In this document: one piece after another, positions 1-9,108 of the stretch
Layout of the letters: each line of letters opens with the position of its first letter
Position numbering within the stretch: the stretch's first letter is position 1
The notes under the pieces: generated by a model
Database searches by the model: none
Seen by the model: only the letters and a program-made list of their open reading frames with translations
What the model was told of the DNA's origin: nothing
Position numbers and translations under genes: made by a program
Source: an uncultured Methanoregula sp.
Lineage (GTDB): Archaea > Halobacteriota > Methanomicrobia > Methanomicrobiales > Methanospirillaceae
Assembly (NCBI RefSeq): GCF_963678795.1
Contig: NZ_OY787452.1
Location: 124,001-188,000, forward strand
DNA length: 64,000 nt
Direction: 5' to 3'

Positions 1-87
1 GATATGCGCAATTATTGTGATGATTACGAAAGTAACCACCATCGAAACGACTCTTAATCCTATCAGACCCCAGTCTATGTTGATCAT
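1..87 (-). CDS. N-terminus of a small membrane protein (runs off the left edge)
   Basis: An ATG at 87 on the minus strand is preceded by an AGGTG ribosome binding site 5 bases upstream and opens 29 codons without a stop to the window edge. The visible peptide begins MINIDWGLIG and then becomes strongly hydrophobic (VVSMVVTFVIITIIAHI), as in a first membrane helix. An A/T-rich promoter-like stretch lies at about 100-130. The rest of the gene is outside the window, so no function can be given. It is real if the frame continues to the left. Confidence 0.5.
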   Translation of the reverse strand, partial: MINIDWGLIGLRVVSMVVTFVIITIIAHI

Positions 88-314
88 ATTACACCTAAAT
101 TATTAATTATTTAATTATTATTTAAACATAATGAAATGAGGATAGTCAATACCTGGCAACCAAATTTTAGGATTATTATGCTTGCGGTTGCTGATTTTGT
201 CAAAGATGCGAGAGAAAACGATAAAAGTACCCAAAAAAATTGCTCGGTAGAAACACACATGAACGGGATTCGCACCCGGACTATGAAAATTAAAATTCCA
301 GACTTTATTCTGAT

Positions 315-1280
315 TGTGGTATCCCGCATTAATTTTACACATATAACCATTTCTGTGCATAATCCAGGATCCTCTCCGGAGGCAATCGGTACCAGAAGGC
401 ATTACATGGTTCATCGAAGTCAAGACTCATGTGAGGTTTGATGACGTTATGCCAGTGAACAACTGCATCAACCGAACCGAACTTTGAGATACGTCGTTCA
501 ACCTCCCCAAAGAACCGTTCGATTTTACCGTTAGTCTGGGGATGTTTCACGCCAGCGAGGATGTGATTGATGTTGTGATGATTCAGGAATTCCCCAAATG
601 TGTGGTGAGCATGTTCACGGTTTCTGGCAGAAACGAATTGGGTGCCATGGTCTGTCAGGATCTCGCGGGGTGTACCGTAATCCTTGAATCCCTGATTCAG
701 GACCGTGATAGTGTTTTCCGTGGTTGGTGCATCGAATACACCATAGCAGGTTATGAGACGGGATGAATCGTCCATGAATGCGACAAGCCATCTCTTCGAA
801 CTATCAAGTTCGAATTCTTTCCAATCCCCCTGCCACATCGACATGGAATGTGTCCGTTCATACCGGACATACTTCCGCTGTTGTCGTTTCCTCATGTTGA
901 TCTCCACCAGGTCGTGGTTCAACAAAACACGATAGATCCTGTTATGGGGGATGTGAATCCCATATGTTTCCTCAATCTTCTTCTCCAGATAAGTCGCTCC
1001 TACTGCGTTGGTTCGATAACTTTCGAGAACCAACGCTTCGGTTCTTTCGTTGATTGGTTCAGGTTTTCTTCCGGTTTTCTTGTTGGTAGGATATTTTCTA
1101 GACGCTTTGAACAGGGTGATGAGCTGATACACTCGTTGACGAGTAACTTGGAATTTTTGTGATATCTCGACTACTGGTTTGCCCTTCCCCCAGTACAGGA
1201 TTATCATTACAATATCCTGATTCGTTAATCTGCTCACACCGTTATTTATGCTTGATGTCAAATCATTTCGGGATACTACA
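315..1280 (-). mobile_element. Complete IS481-type insertion sequence, 966 bp
   Basis: The element starts TGTGGTATCCCG (315-326) and ends CGGGATACTACA (1269-1280). These are 12-bp terminal inverted repeats with one mismatch and the TGT...ACA tips usual for IS3/IS481-type elements. A perfect 15-bp direct repeat, AGACTTTATTCTGAT, flanks it at 300-314 and 1281-1295 and is the target duplication. It carries one transposase gene. Intact ends, intact transposase and identical target repeats indicate recent insertion. The target lies between ATGAAAATTAA (283-293) and TTAATTTTCAT (1318-1328), arms of a palindrome that the insertion separated. Confidence 0.9.
335..1261 (-). CDS. IS481-type DDE transposase
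   Basis: This 308-residue transposase fills the insertion element. The N-terminal third is a helix-turn-helix region (about residues 14-55, with VTRQRVYQLI), followed by a second HTH-like segment and then an integrase-core (rve) domain from about residue 135. Likely catalytic acidic residues are visible in GDWKEFEL, LTDHGTQFV and NGKIERFFGE, the usual D, D, E order. Length and layout match IS481 transposases. There is no frameshift, so the protein is probably functional. It would cut and join the ends of its own element. Confidence 0.9.
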   Translation of the reverse strand: MTSSINNGVSRLTNQDIVMIILYWGKGKPVVEISQKFQVTRQRVYQLITLFKASRKYPTNKKTGRKPEPINERTEALVLESYRTNAVGATYLEKKIEETYGIHIPHNRIYRVLLNHDLVEINMRKRQQRKYVRYERTHSMSMWQGDWKEFELDSSKRWLVAFMDDSSRLITCYGVFDAPTTENTITVLNQGFKDYGTPREILTDHGTQFVSARNREHAHHTFGEFLNHHNINHILAGVKHPQTNGKIERFFGEVERRISKFGSVDAVVHWHNVIKPHMSLDFDEPCNAFWYRLPPERILDYAQKWLYV

Positions 1281-1295
1281 AGACTTTATTCTGAT

Positions 1296-1662
1296 GTGAA
1301 TTGTTAACTCAACTTAGTTAATTTTCATGGGGAATGATTATCGAAACGGTTGACGTTCCGGATCTTCGCCCCGCCACTGGGGCACCCCATTACGATGACG
1401 ACGTATTACCAGTTTTGGGAAAATATACAATCCAGAGTGATCCGCTCATAAAAAGCCGCCGCGGGGCGCCCTTTTTAGTCGGCGGCATTTCTCTTAACGG
1501 GGGTATGGGGCATCAGCCCCCATCATAGTAACATGAAGATTTCGACAAAGCAGAGTTTTTTGACAAAAAAATCCTGCTTTCTGCCGGTGACCCTGACAAC
1601 CAGCCGGATGCTAACAGCCCGTGACCGGCCCGGGTTCACCCGGTGAAAATAAAATCCCGGGT
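1296..1662. repeat. Intergenic copy A of a dispersed GC-rich repeat
   Basis: This gap contains no convincing gene. Positions about 1340-1420 (GTTGACGTTCC, then GGATCTTCGCCCCGC and GATGACGACGTATTACC) match the reverse complement of about 16015-16095. Positions about 1450-1528 (AGCCGCCGCGGGG, then GGCGGCA and a GGGGGTATGGGGCATCAGCC hairpin) match the reverse complement of about 6360-6445. Both segments are rich in inverted repeats. They behave as a family of intergenic repetitive elements rather than a gene. Confidence 0.65.
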
Positions 1663-2628
1663 TCACCGGTTCCTTGAAGCGAAGAGGATACTCGCGATGA
1701 CAAGAGCAAGGCCAAAGAGGATGATGAACGGGAGCATCGGATCATTCGCCAATGGGAACGCAGCGGTGGTGTTACTTTCAGGAACCGTTGTCGCTGGAGC
1801 GGAGGGCAGGACCGTGAAGAATGCGGAGGCGGTGCAGTTCACAAAGGCATTCGGTCTCCACAGGTTAACGTCATACGTACCGGGGGATAATCCCGGTGAT
1901 TCGATAGTCCAGCTCCACCGGTTCAGGGCCTCGCCGGACTCAACGGGAAGATTTGACGATGCGACAAGGGTCCCGCTGGAGCGTTCATGGATTTCTGCAT
2001 GGAGCGTGTCATGGCGGTCAAGGTTGGTAGGGCCGTCCAGCATAATGGCATTCCCCGCGATCACATCCGGTAACCGGGATTCAATGGGTTCGATGAGATG
2101 ATCGAACCAGACCGAGGGATCTTCGACAAAGAAGTAATCCGGTATGAATATATCATCGGCGACCGGGTTTGCTGCCGTGGATGAGAATGCACTGATGAGC
2201 GGGACAACACTTACCTTGAGATTCTCCCGGCCCCCGATATCGGCAAAGGTTTTTCCCTGGTTCTGGAGGATGATATCCCCGTTATCGGCAATCCGGTATT
2301 CAACATCCAGTCTCCGGTTCGGGCCCGGGTCCTGGATCATGAACGCGTACTGCCCGCTCGTAAACTGCCGGGTATCGACAGAATTGATATAATGGGTGAA
2401 ATTCCCTTTCTCATCGGGGATCAGGACCTTGCGGTCAATGTAATTTTTGCCAATGATCCAGAGTGCAACGGAACCGTTTATCGCCCCGATACCGGTAAGA
2501 GTGAGATCATTGCCTTTCGCAATGATCTGCGGGGTACTCGAGGAGAGGGTAACCGATGCCGAACAGGGAAATACCGCGAGTACGAAAAGACAGATAACAA
2601 TTATTGCGATACGTTTCCTGGTGTCCAC
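1663..2628 (-). CDS. Exported, C-terminally anchored surface protein of unknown function
   Basis: This 321-residue protein has an N-terminal signal peptide (KRIAIIVICLFVLAVFPCSA, about residues 5-24) and a C-terminal membrane helix (PFIILFGLALVIASILF) followed by the short basic tail ASRNR. The region between is a beta-rich extracellular part, and a threonine/proline-rich linker precedes the anchor. This is the layout of many Methanomicrobiales cell-surface proteins, including the DUF3821-like group, but no specific domain can be assigned by eye. It stands alone on its strand, and the repeat-rich gap follows its 3' end. Its role is unknown. Confidence 0.75.
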   Translation of the reverse strand: MDTRKRIAIIVICLFVLAVFPCSASVTLSSSTPQIIAKGNDLTLTGIGAINGSVALWIIGKNYIDRKVLIPDEKGNFTHYINSVDTRQFTSGQYAFMIQDPGPNRRLDVEYRIADNGDIILQNQGKTFADIGGRENLKVSVVPLISAFSSTAANPVADDIFIPDYFFVEDPSVWFDHLIEPIESRLPDVIAGNAIMLDGPTNLDRHDTLHAEIHERSSGTLVASSNLPVESGEALNRWSWTIESPGLSPGTYDVNLWRPNAFVNCTASAFFTVLPSAPATTVPESNTTAAFPLANDPMLPFIILFGLALVIASILFASRNR

Positions 2629-3071
2629 GGGGATCAGCCTGCGATATTCGATAATGAAGGGTATGCGGCGGAGTTTTAAACGCTTTCCGTATCGGCATTG
2701 CCGCTCTGCTCTGGAGTAGCCGGTTTATATGGAGATGGAATCTGTTGAAATCCTTAAAAGAATCAAGCAGTCGCTCCCCGTGGCTCCGGTACATCGTGCT
2801 TCCGCCCCCGGACGCCAGAGGCATACACCGGGATGCTATTTACTCAAATGGTCAAATAAAAAACCAAAAAAACCGGAAGGAGGGGGGTCAAGGGGATGCT
2901 CCCCTTGGCTCATTTTGAATATGTGGGTAAAAAATGAGTACCGCGATAGGGGCAGACCACGTGGGGGAACGTCCAGAAAAATGGGGCAGGGGGATTAACG
3001 TTTCACTTTCGACTTCCATTCCAATGGATTAATAATTCATAGATCTCACTAACTACTATTAGAGATGTTTT
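2629..3071. other. Intergenic stretch with no convincing gene
   Basis: The frames open here have poor composition and no ribosome binding site. About 2875-2910 holds a GC-rich hairpin (AAGGGGATGCTCCCCTT) that may be a terminator or another small repeat. The last 60 bases before 3072 are A/T-rich and probably carry the promoter of the next gene. Confidence 0.45.
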
Positions 3072-4301
3072 ATGAGTTTTATCGAAGTTGAGGAACTATC
3101 AAGGGAACCTGAAACCCTTATTCGCTCCTGCAAGATTAAAATAAATGGTAAGTCATTCACTACACCCAGTAGATCGGTCAGTGTAACCAAATCAACGAAA
3201 ATTGAACTCGATGTTGCAAAACCGATAATCACTCAAAATAATACCCCCCTTGGAGAAGTATATACACGAATTAGCCTAGATGATCTTTCCCAGATTGCTG
3301 ATAACAGCACACAAGGACATGAAAAGGGAGAACAATTTAGTAAAAGCGTTTCTCTGCGGTTGGAGCAATTAAAAAATCTTGGTACGATACCGTATTTGGT
3401 TATATCAGTTGTTGATTCAAATAACAATCCTTACAATCAATTGCCTGAAAAAAAAATTAGGGATTTAATTTATGATTTGTTGTGGGGAACTCAGAATAAT
3501 GCAATTATTGTTCCCCCATTGATGGGTATTTTCCCGGAAGAGAAACAATATCTTGAATTGATTACATCCTTGCACGAACGTCAGGAATCGAGCAATGGAA
3601 GGAAACCATTACCGATTATGCCGGTTATTCCATCGGCCTATGCTCTTGTCGCACCAACACTGCTCAAACATTATTGGGATATTGGATGCAGATTGTTCGC
3701 ATTTAATTGTGAGAATAAAAAGTATGGTGCATTCGGTTTTGTTATTGAAAAAGCACACACAGAATTGGATAAATTGAGTAAAGAGTCGAAGGAATCATAT
3801 GCAATTCATGGTCTCAATTCAAAATTAAAGACTGGAAAAGGGGAGACGAGTCGTATTAATAGTATCCTTGGATCTGGTTTTGGCTTTGACTCGTTCAGTT
3901 CTAATCACATAATTCCAAAATTTATCCCACCTAGCACAGATATTAAAGATTTTTTCATTTTTAATGATGGAGATTATGGTTTTGCACCAATTTCAAAAAT
4001 AACCGATCCCGATAAGGTATTGAATACTAATATTTTCAAGAAATATGATATAGGAGAGTTCGATAGTTTATCGTCTGGCTTGAAACTCAAGGTGTGTAAC
4101 TCACACAATATTGAAAAGAGTATTCAGGAAATCCAGGCTTATCCAAAATTCATCGAAAAAGAAAAATTAGTACCCTATCTCTCAGCTAAAGAGAAAATTA
4201 AGGGTGAAATTATCGAAATTAAAAGTCTTGCAGGGCATATTCAGAACCCCGCTATGGCTAGAGCAAAAGCTAGTAAAAAGGAAAAGTGGTTTAAAAAATG
4301 A
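3072..4301 (+). CDS. Unknown 409-residue protein, first gene of an A/T-rich cassette
   Basis: I do not recognise this protein. It is soluble, with no signal peptide or membrane helix. The middle (about residues 100-230) alternates beta strands and helices (IPYLVISVVDS, NNAIIVPPLMG, PIMPVIPSAYALVAP, CRLFAFNCENKKYGAFG), as expected of a TIM-barrel or Rossmann-like fold. A tRNA-guanine transglycosylase-like barrel crossed my mind, but no diagnostic motif is visible. The C-terminus is lysine-rich. The stop overlaps the start of the next gene by 4 bases (ATGA), so the two are translationally coupled. A/T-rich codon use unlike copA downstream suggests horizontal acquisition. Confidence 0.75.
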   Translation: MSFIEVEELSREPETLIRSCKIKINGKSFTTPSRSVSVTKSTKIELDVAKPIITQNNTPLGEVYTRISLDDLSQIADNSTQGHEKGEQFSKSVSLRLEQLKNLGTIPYLVISVVDSNNNPYNQLPEKKIRDLIYDLLWGTQNNAIIVPPLMGIFPEEKQYLELITSLHERQESSNGRKPLPIMPVIPSAYALVAPTLLKHYWDIGCRLFAFNCENKKYGAFGFVIEKAHTELDKLSKESKESYAIHGLNSKLKTGKGETSRINSILGSGFGFDSFSSNHIIPKFIPPSTDIKDFFIFNDGDYGFAPISKITDPDKVLNTNIFKKYDIGEFDSLSSGLKLKVCNSHNIEKSIQEIQAYPKFIEKEKLVPYLSAKEKIKGEIIEIKSLAGHIQNPAMARAKASKKEKWFKK

Positions 4302-4774
4302 TTGAAAATTTATCGACGACACAATTGGCAATTCTGTCATTGTTACGAGCAAAGAATAAAAATAATATAGAGTATGCTCCGATTCCCGGTGTAACTCATG
4401 TTGTAAAAGAATTATTTGCACTAAAGAACACGAAACTTGGAAACGATTTACTTGATGAGTTAAAATTTGAACCTGATAATTTTGGCCCATTTGATGAAAC
4501 AGTTAGTGCCGCGTTAGAAGATCTTAATTCAATCGGTTTAATTAAAGTTGATATGATCGGCTCATCTAAACAAATTGCACTAACTCAAAAAGGTAAGGAA
4601 CTTTCAGATAATATTTGGACTATGTTGGATGATGAGGTAAAAGGGTTAATTTCGTTTACAAAAATTAATTTCAACAACCTCTCTACCGAGGGATTATTAG
4701 AAAAGATATATGCATTGTATCCAGAGATGACCGTAAATTCAAAATCGCGTGTAGCATTAAAATATCGGCACTAG
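4298..4774 (+). CDS. YwgA-like small protein
   Basis: This 158-residue protein has the pattern of the YwgA-like family: an N-terminal helix with TTQLAILSLLRA, a FGPFDETVSAALEDLNSIG segment that resembles the conserved GPFS...DL..L..LGL core, a later LTQKGKELSD winged-helix-like piece, and an ending LLEKIYALYPEMTVNS. Proteins of this type recur in defence and toxin-antitoxin settings, though their activity is poorly known. It sits between the unknown 409-residue gene (4-base overlap) and a PIN RNase gene (8-base gap), so a three-gene defence or toxin unit is plausible. The family call is by eye only. Confidence 0.6.
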   Translation: MIENLSTTQLAILSLLRAKNKNNIEYAPIPGVTHVVKELFALKNTKLGNDLLDELKFEPDNFGPFDETVSAALEDLNSIGLIKVDMIGSSKQIALTQKGKELSDNIWTMLDDEVKGLISFTKINFNNLSTEGLLEKIYALYPEMTVNSKSRVALKYRH

Positions 4775-4944
4775 GTGTTCAAATGCTTTTTTTTGCGGAT
4801 AGTGGTTTTTTTATCGCTCTTCATTATGAGAGAGATAATAATCATGATGCCGCACAAAGGATTTGGGATCATTTGCAAGATGAAAGAATAATTAATGGAT
4901 TGAATTCTTTCTTCGTTACCGATTATATTCTCATTGAAATTTTT

Positions 4945-5949
4945 TGCTCTGTAGAAATCATTTTCTTGATAATGAAAAAGAGTCAAAATCGACCGAAAGA
5001 TCTAAGGTACGGTGTCTCCTCATATTGTTATGTTCAGTAACGATAAGGAGACAATAAAGAAATCGTCAGGCCGGTTTATCCGTTTTATCAAACATGCATT
5101 TTCAATAGTACAATCTTCCAGGATTTCCCCGTATTCCTGCAAATATTCGAGGAGAGATTACACCCAGCATCAACTTCTGACGTTACTTCTCTTCAAAGAA
5201 TACCGGAAAGAAGATTATCGTACAGTCATATGGAACCTCGAAGAGATGGATCGTATCCGAGCAGTACTCGGGCTTACAACTATCCCTCACTTCACAACGC
5301 TCCAAAAATTTCTCTGTCGTATCAAATCCTTGTACTTCGATCTTCTCTTCAAAAATACTCTGAAATTATTCTACTCAGAGGACGGTACAATCTCTATCAC
5401 AGCCATCGATTCGTCCGGGTTCACCAGCGGATATTCCAGTCACTATTACTCCGTAAGAACCGGAAAAATCCGGAAACATTTCCTAAAAACTTCGATTGCT
5501 GTCGATACTGATCAGCAGGTAATTACTGGATTCACGATATCGAAAAGCCGGGTCCACGATTCTCAACATGCTTTCATTCTTCTCAAGAGATGCCACAAAT
5601 CTCGGAGATCGAGTGTTATCTCATGGACAGAGGATACGATTCTGAAAAAATGCACCGAATGATCCGGGAATCTCTGAATGCTGATTCGGTTATTCCTACC
5701 AGAATCTGGAAAAATACCGAACATGTCTGGGGAAAATATCGTAAAGAAATGACCGACAATTTTGATTCAACCCGTTACCGAAAACGGTTCCTGGTTGAAA
5801 CCAAGTTCTCGGTTCTCAAACGAAGGTTCGGGGCTGACCTGAAATCTCGATTATTTCAGATTCAGAAGAAGGAAATCTCTTGCAAAATCATTCTCGCTAA
5901 CCTTGACAGGTTCATACAATTTGTTTGGATTGAGGTTTTCTACAGAGCA
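4945..5949 (+). mobile_element. IS5-family (ISH1-like) insertion sequence, 1005 bp
   Basis: The ends are TGCTCTGTAGAAA (4945-4957) and its reverse complement TTTCTACAGAGCA (5937-5949), perfect 13-bp inverted repeats. The target AAATTTTT is duplicated at 4937-4944 and 5950-5957. An 8-bp duplication fits the ISH1 subgroup of IS5. Insertion is exactly inside a PIN-domain gene, whose frame is restored when the element is removed. The transposase reads in two frames. Confidence 0.9.
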
Positions 5950-6015
5950 AAATTTTTCAAACTCTACAAAATAAGATTGGATTCAAAAAAACAAAGCAAA
6001 TCCATCAAAATTTAA
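5012..6015 (+). pseudogene. IS5/ISH1-like transposase read in two frames
   Basis: The first frame starts at a GTG at 5012 (or ATG at 5030) and reads to 5662. The second carries the C-terminal half from about 5590 to 6015, extending past the element end. The catalytic D lies in [12 protein letters not shown] (first frame). The second D (YLMDRGYDS) and the E (LVETKFSVLKRRFG) lie in the second frame. The switch falls within about 5583-5600, with no obvious slippery heptamer, so a frameshift mutation is more likely than programmed shifting. If so, this copy cannot transpose by itself. Confidence 0.8.
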
Positions 6016-6257
6016 TCGAAGGCTGTAAACTTCAGCATATTACACGTAACACTATTGATATTGCAATTCATCAAAAACTACTTCCTTTCTGCAATCATTC
6101 AACAAAAGAACCAAAATTTGGACTTGTTGATGGTACATCTTTAGTTATTATGGATGAACAAAACATTCCATTGATTATTAGTTTTGATGATCATTTCGAT
6201 TCCATTCCTTTCATCCAAAGAATCTTCAGTGTCGATACTATTCCACATGCGTATTGA

Positions 6258-6663
6258 TGTATAATAGCAGTTTAAAAAACAATTGATAAAACATTTTCAC
6301 AATTATTATTAGTTGACCATGTAATCCCCCATGAAAATCACGTTATCCGGTGGATACGATGATGGGGGCTGATGCCCCCATACCCCCACCTGCGATGCCT
6401 GCCGCCGCCCCCGACGGGGCGCCCCCGCGGCGGCTTTGATTACCGGCTCATCCAATGTACCTTTAATGTGCCCCGCCGTGCCGTATCAACGCCTTAAAGC
6501 GGTGAGCTCTCCCGGCAATCCCCGTCTCGCTCCCGTCCGGCACAATGCAGGGTGGCCTTTTATGGAATATCCTGAAGTGATCCTACTGGCATTATCAATA
6601 CAGTAATAAGTCTCAAGACAAGATTTCCCAACAGAGACTAAAGAGGAACCAGCGGAATCCACC
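6258..6663. repeat. Intergenic copy B of the dispersed GC-rich repeat
   Basis: About 6360-6445 carries GATGGGGGCTGATGCCCCCAT and a run with GCCGCCGC...GGCGGC. It is an inverted copy of about 1450-1528, so the two copies face each other across the intervening 5 kb. No gene is seen. The last 100 bases before copA probably hold its promoter, but no clear metal-responsive operator could be picked out. Confidence 0.6.
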
Positions 6664-9096
6664 ATGCCCGGACCGGAGACTAAAAAAGCAGAACTCAAGA
6701 TTTCAGGAATGCACTGTGCAACCTGTGCGGTAACAATCGAGGAATCCTTATCCCGGATACCGGAAGTTGTGCAGGCCCGGGTAAATTTCGGGACGGATAC
6801 GGCTCATGTCGAGTTTATGCCGGAAAAAATCTCGCTTGGTGTTCTCGAGAACGCCGTGAAAGATGCCGGATACGGCGTCATCAACCGGGAAGTGACCATC
6901 AAAGTCGGGGGAATGATGTGTGCGACCTGTGTCGAGACCATCGAGAGCGCCCTGAAGGCACTCCCCGGTGTTGTAGCAGCCAGCATCAATCTGGGGACCG
7001 AAAACGCATATGTCACCTACAATCCTTCGGTCTCGGATATTCCGGATTTTAAAGCTGCCATCGAGGATGCCGGCTACCAGTTCCTGGGCATTGCCGGTGA
7101 GGTGAGCGAGGAGGCGGAACGCGCTGCACGGGACGCCGACCTCCATGCCAAATTCATGAGATTTATCATCGGGTTTGCGGTCAGCATCCCGCTCATGCTC
7201 GCCATGTACATCCCGCTCCCGGTATCCATGCAAAACCTGGCGTACCTGATGCTCATCATCGCCACACCGGTCTTTGTCTACGTGGCTTACCCGATCTTCC
7301 GGGCTGCATACACGGCGCTTCGCAACCGTTCCCTCTCAATGGATGTGATGTATGCGATGGGTACCGGCGTGGTATACGGGGCAAGTGTGCTTGGGACCTT
7401 CGGGATCGTCCTTACCCAGGATTACATGTTCTATGATACGGCGATAATGCTCGCCGCCTTCCTGATGCTCGGCCGGTTTCTTGAAGGACGTGCCAAAGGC
7501 CGGACTTCAGAAGCGATCCGGAAACTTGCCGGTCTCCGGGTAAAGAGCGCGACTGTTCTCCGCGACGGGGTGGAGACGGATGTCGCCCTTGAGGAAGTAA
7601 TTGCCGGGGACCGGGTCATCGTCAGGCCCGGTGCAAAAGTGCCGGTCGACGGGCTGGTGATTTCCGGCGAGAGTTATGTCGATGAATCCATGATCACCGG
7701 CGAGTCCATTCCTGCGCTCAGGGCCCCGGGGAGCAAGGTCGTAGGCGGGACACTGAATACCAACAGCGTGCTCACCATTGAGGCAACGAAAGTGGGCAGG
7801 GACACGATGCTTGCCCAGATCATCCGGATGGTCGAGGAGGCGCAGGGTTCAAAACCCCCCGTGCAGCGGATTGCGGATATTGCCGTATCGTATTTTATCC
7901 CGGCAGTGCTGCTGATCGCTGCAGGAGCCTTCCTGCTGTGGTACGTTGTGCTCCACGCGACCCTCATCTTCGCACTCTCGGCACTCATCTCGGTCCTTGT
8001 CGTTGCCTGTCCCTGTGCTCTCGGGCTTGCCACGCCAACGGCGATCACGGTCGGCGTCGGGCGGGGTGCCGAACTGGGTATCCTGATCCGGAACGGGGAG
8101 GCACTCGAAGCTGCAAAGAGCGTCACAACCATACTCTTCGATAAAACCGGCACGCTCACCAAAGGAAAACCGGAAGTAACCGATATTGTCCCGGCCGGTA
8201 TTACGGAAGAGACGCTCCTCTCCATTGCCGCAAGTGTTGAGAAAGATTCCGAACATCCCATTGCCCAGGCAATTGTCCGGAAAGCCAGGTTCCGCAATAT
8301 CCGGATCGAGCCGGTCCAGAACCTGAACACCATTCCCGGAAAAGGAGTTTCCGCTTCTTACCTCGGGGAACCGGTCCTTGCAGGGAACCGCTCCCTGATC
8401 TCCGACAATGGCGTGCAGATTTCCGCATTGCTCGAGAAACAGATTGCAGATCTCGAGGAGAAGGGAAAGACCACGGTAATCGTGGCAACAGCCGGCCAGC
8501 CGACCGGGGTTATCGCCGTAGCGGATACGCTGAAGGATACCAGCCGCGAAGCCGTGTCCCGGCTCAGCGAGATGGGGCTTGAGATCGTCATGATAACCGG
8601 CGACAACCGCCGGACTGCTGCAGCGGTAGCACATGATCTTGGCATCAGCCGGGTGATCGCCGGGGTGCTTCCAGCGGACAAGGAAGCTGAGGTGACGGCG
8701 CTCCAGCAGCAGGGAAAGGTTGTCGCATTTGTCGGGGACGGGATTAACGATGCACCGGCTCTCGCAAAGGCCGACGTGGGAATAGCCATCGGCAGCGGTA
8801 CGGACGTGGCGATCGAGAGCGGGGATATCGTTCTCATACGGGATGATCTTCTCGACGTGGTCGCAGCCCTCCAGCTCTCGAAAAAAGTGATGGGGCGGAT
8901 CAAGGCAAACATCTTCTGGGCATTTGCCTACAATGCCGCGCTCATCCCGGTGGCGGCAGGGGTGCTCTACCCTTCGTTTGGCATCAGTTTCAGGCCGGAA
9001 CTCGCGGCCCTTGCAATGGCGGCAAGCTCTGTTACGGTGGTTTCCCTCTCCCTGTTATTGAAAAAGTATATACCTGATGCAAAACGAGGCAGATAA
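6664..9096 (+). CDS. copA: Copper-translocating P1B-type ATPase
   Basis: This 810-residue pump exports Cu(I) across the membrane using ATP. Two N-terminal heavy-metal-binding domains carry MHCATC (about residues 16-21) and MMCATC (about 83-88). Membrane helices follow from about residue 165. The transmembrane metal site is the CPC of VACPCALGLATPTA (about residue 450), which indicates copper or silver specificity. The actuator loop has MITGESIP, the phosphorylation site is FDKTGTLTKGK (about residue 492), then comes the HPIAQAI nucleotide site and the hinge GDGINDAPAL. Length is typical. A small YHS-domain gene follows 12 bases later, probably in the same operon. The upstream gap has no recognisable regulator gene. 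Confidence 0.96.
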   Translation: MPGPETKKAELKISGMHCATCAVTIEESLSRIPEVVQARVNFGTDTAHVEFMPEKISLGVLENAVKDAGYGVINREVTIKVGGMMCATCVETIESALKALPGVVAASINLGTENAYVTYNPSVSDIPDFKAAIEDAGYQFLGIAGEVSEEAERAARDADLHAKFMRFIIGFAVSIPLMLAMYIPLPVSMQNLAYLMLIIATPVFVYVAYPIFRAAYTALRNRSLSMDVMYAMGTGVVYGASVLGTFGIVLTQDYMFYDTAIMLAAFLMLGRFLEGRAKGRTSEAIRKLAGLRVKSATVLRDGVETDVALEEVIAGDRVIVRPGAKVPVDGLVISGESYVDESMITGESIPALRAPGSKVVGGTLNTNSVLTIEATKVGRDTMLAQIIRMVEEAQGSKPPVQRIADIAVSYFIPAVLLIAAGAFLLWYVVLHATLIFALSALISVLVVACPCALGLATPTAITVGVGRGAELGILIRNGEALEAAKSVTTILFDKTGTLTKGKPEVTDIVPAGITEETLLSIAASVEKDSEHPIAQAIVRKARFRNIRIEPVQNLNTIPGKGVSASYLGEPVLAGNRSLISDNGVQISALLEKQIADLEEKGKTTVIVATAGQPTGVIAVADTLKDTSREAVSRLSEMGLEIVMITGDNRRTAAAVAHDLGISRVIAGVLPADKEAEVTALQQQGKVVAFVGDGINDAPALAKADVGIAIGSGTDVAIESGDIVLIRDDLLDVVAALQLSKKVMGRIKANIFWAFAYNAALIPVAAGVLYPSFGISFRPELAALAMAASSVTVVSLSLLLKKYIPDAKRGR

Positions 9097-9108
9097 CTGA
9101 GGTGTACT

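Larger units (their letters stand above)
4783..6257 (+). pseudogene. PIN-domain RNase gene split by an IS5-type element
   Basis: The 5' part (4783-4944) encodes MLFFADSGFF to TDYILIEIF, and the 3' part (5958-6257) encodes QTLQNKIGF to FSVDTIPHAY. Removing the insertion and one copy of the 8-bp target duplication restores one uninterrupted 153-codon frame. The restored protein keeps the PIN acidic residues D6, E52, D112 (VDGTS) and D131 (SFDDHF), so it was a VapC-like endoribonuclease when the element landed. An AGGTG site precedes the start and the gene lies 8 bases behind the YwgA-like gene. As it stands only a 5' fragment can be made, so the toxin is inactivated. Confidence 0.9.

Noticed and set aside
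255-300. tRNA-like T-arm (CCGGGTGCGAATCCCG on the minus strand)
   Set aside because: Only a T-arm-like stem is present. No D-arm, anticodon arm or acceptor stem could be fitted around it, so it is not called a tRNA.
2729-2998. 89-codon open frame on the plus strand
   Set aside because: Low-complexity glycine- and lysine-rich product, no ribosome binding site and no domain; it covers a GC-rich hairpin.
3072-4301. tRNA-guanine transglycosylase-like enzyme
   Set aside because: The alternating strand-helix pattern was suggestive, but no catalytic aspartate or zinc motif of that family could be located.
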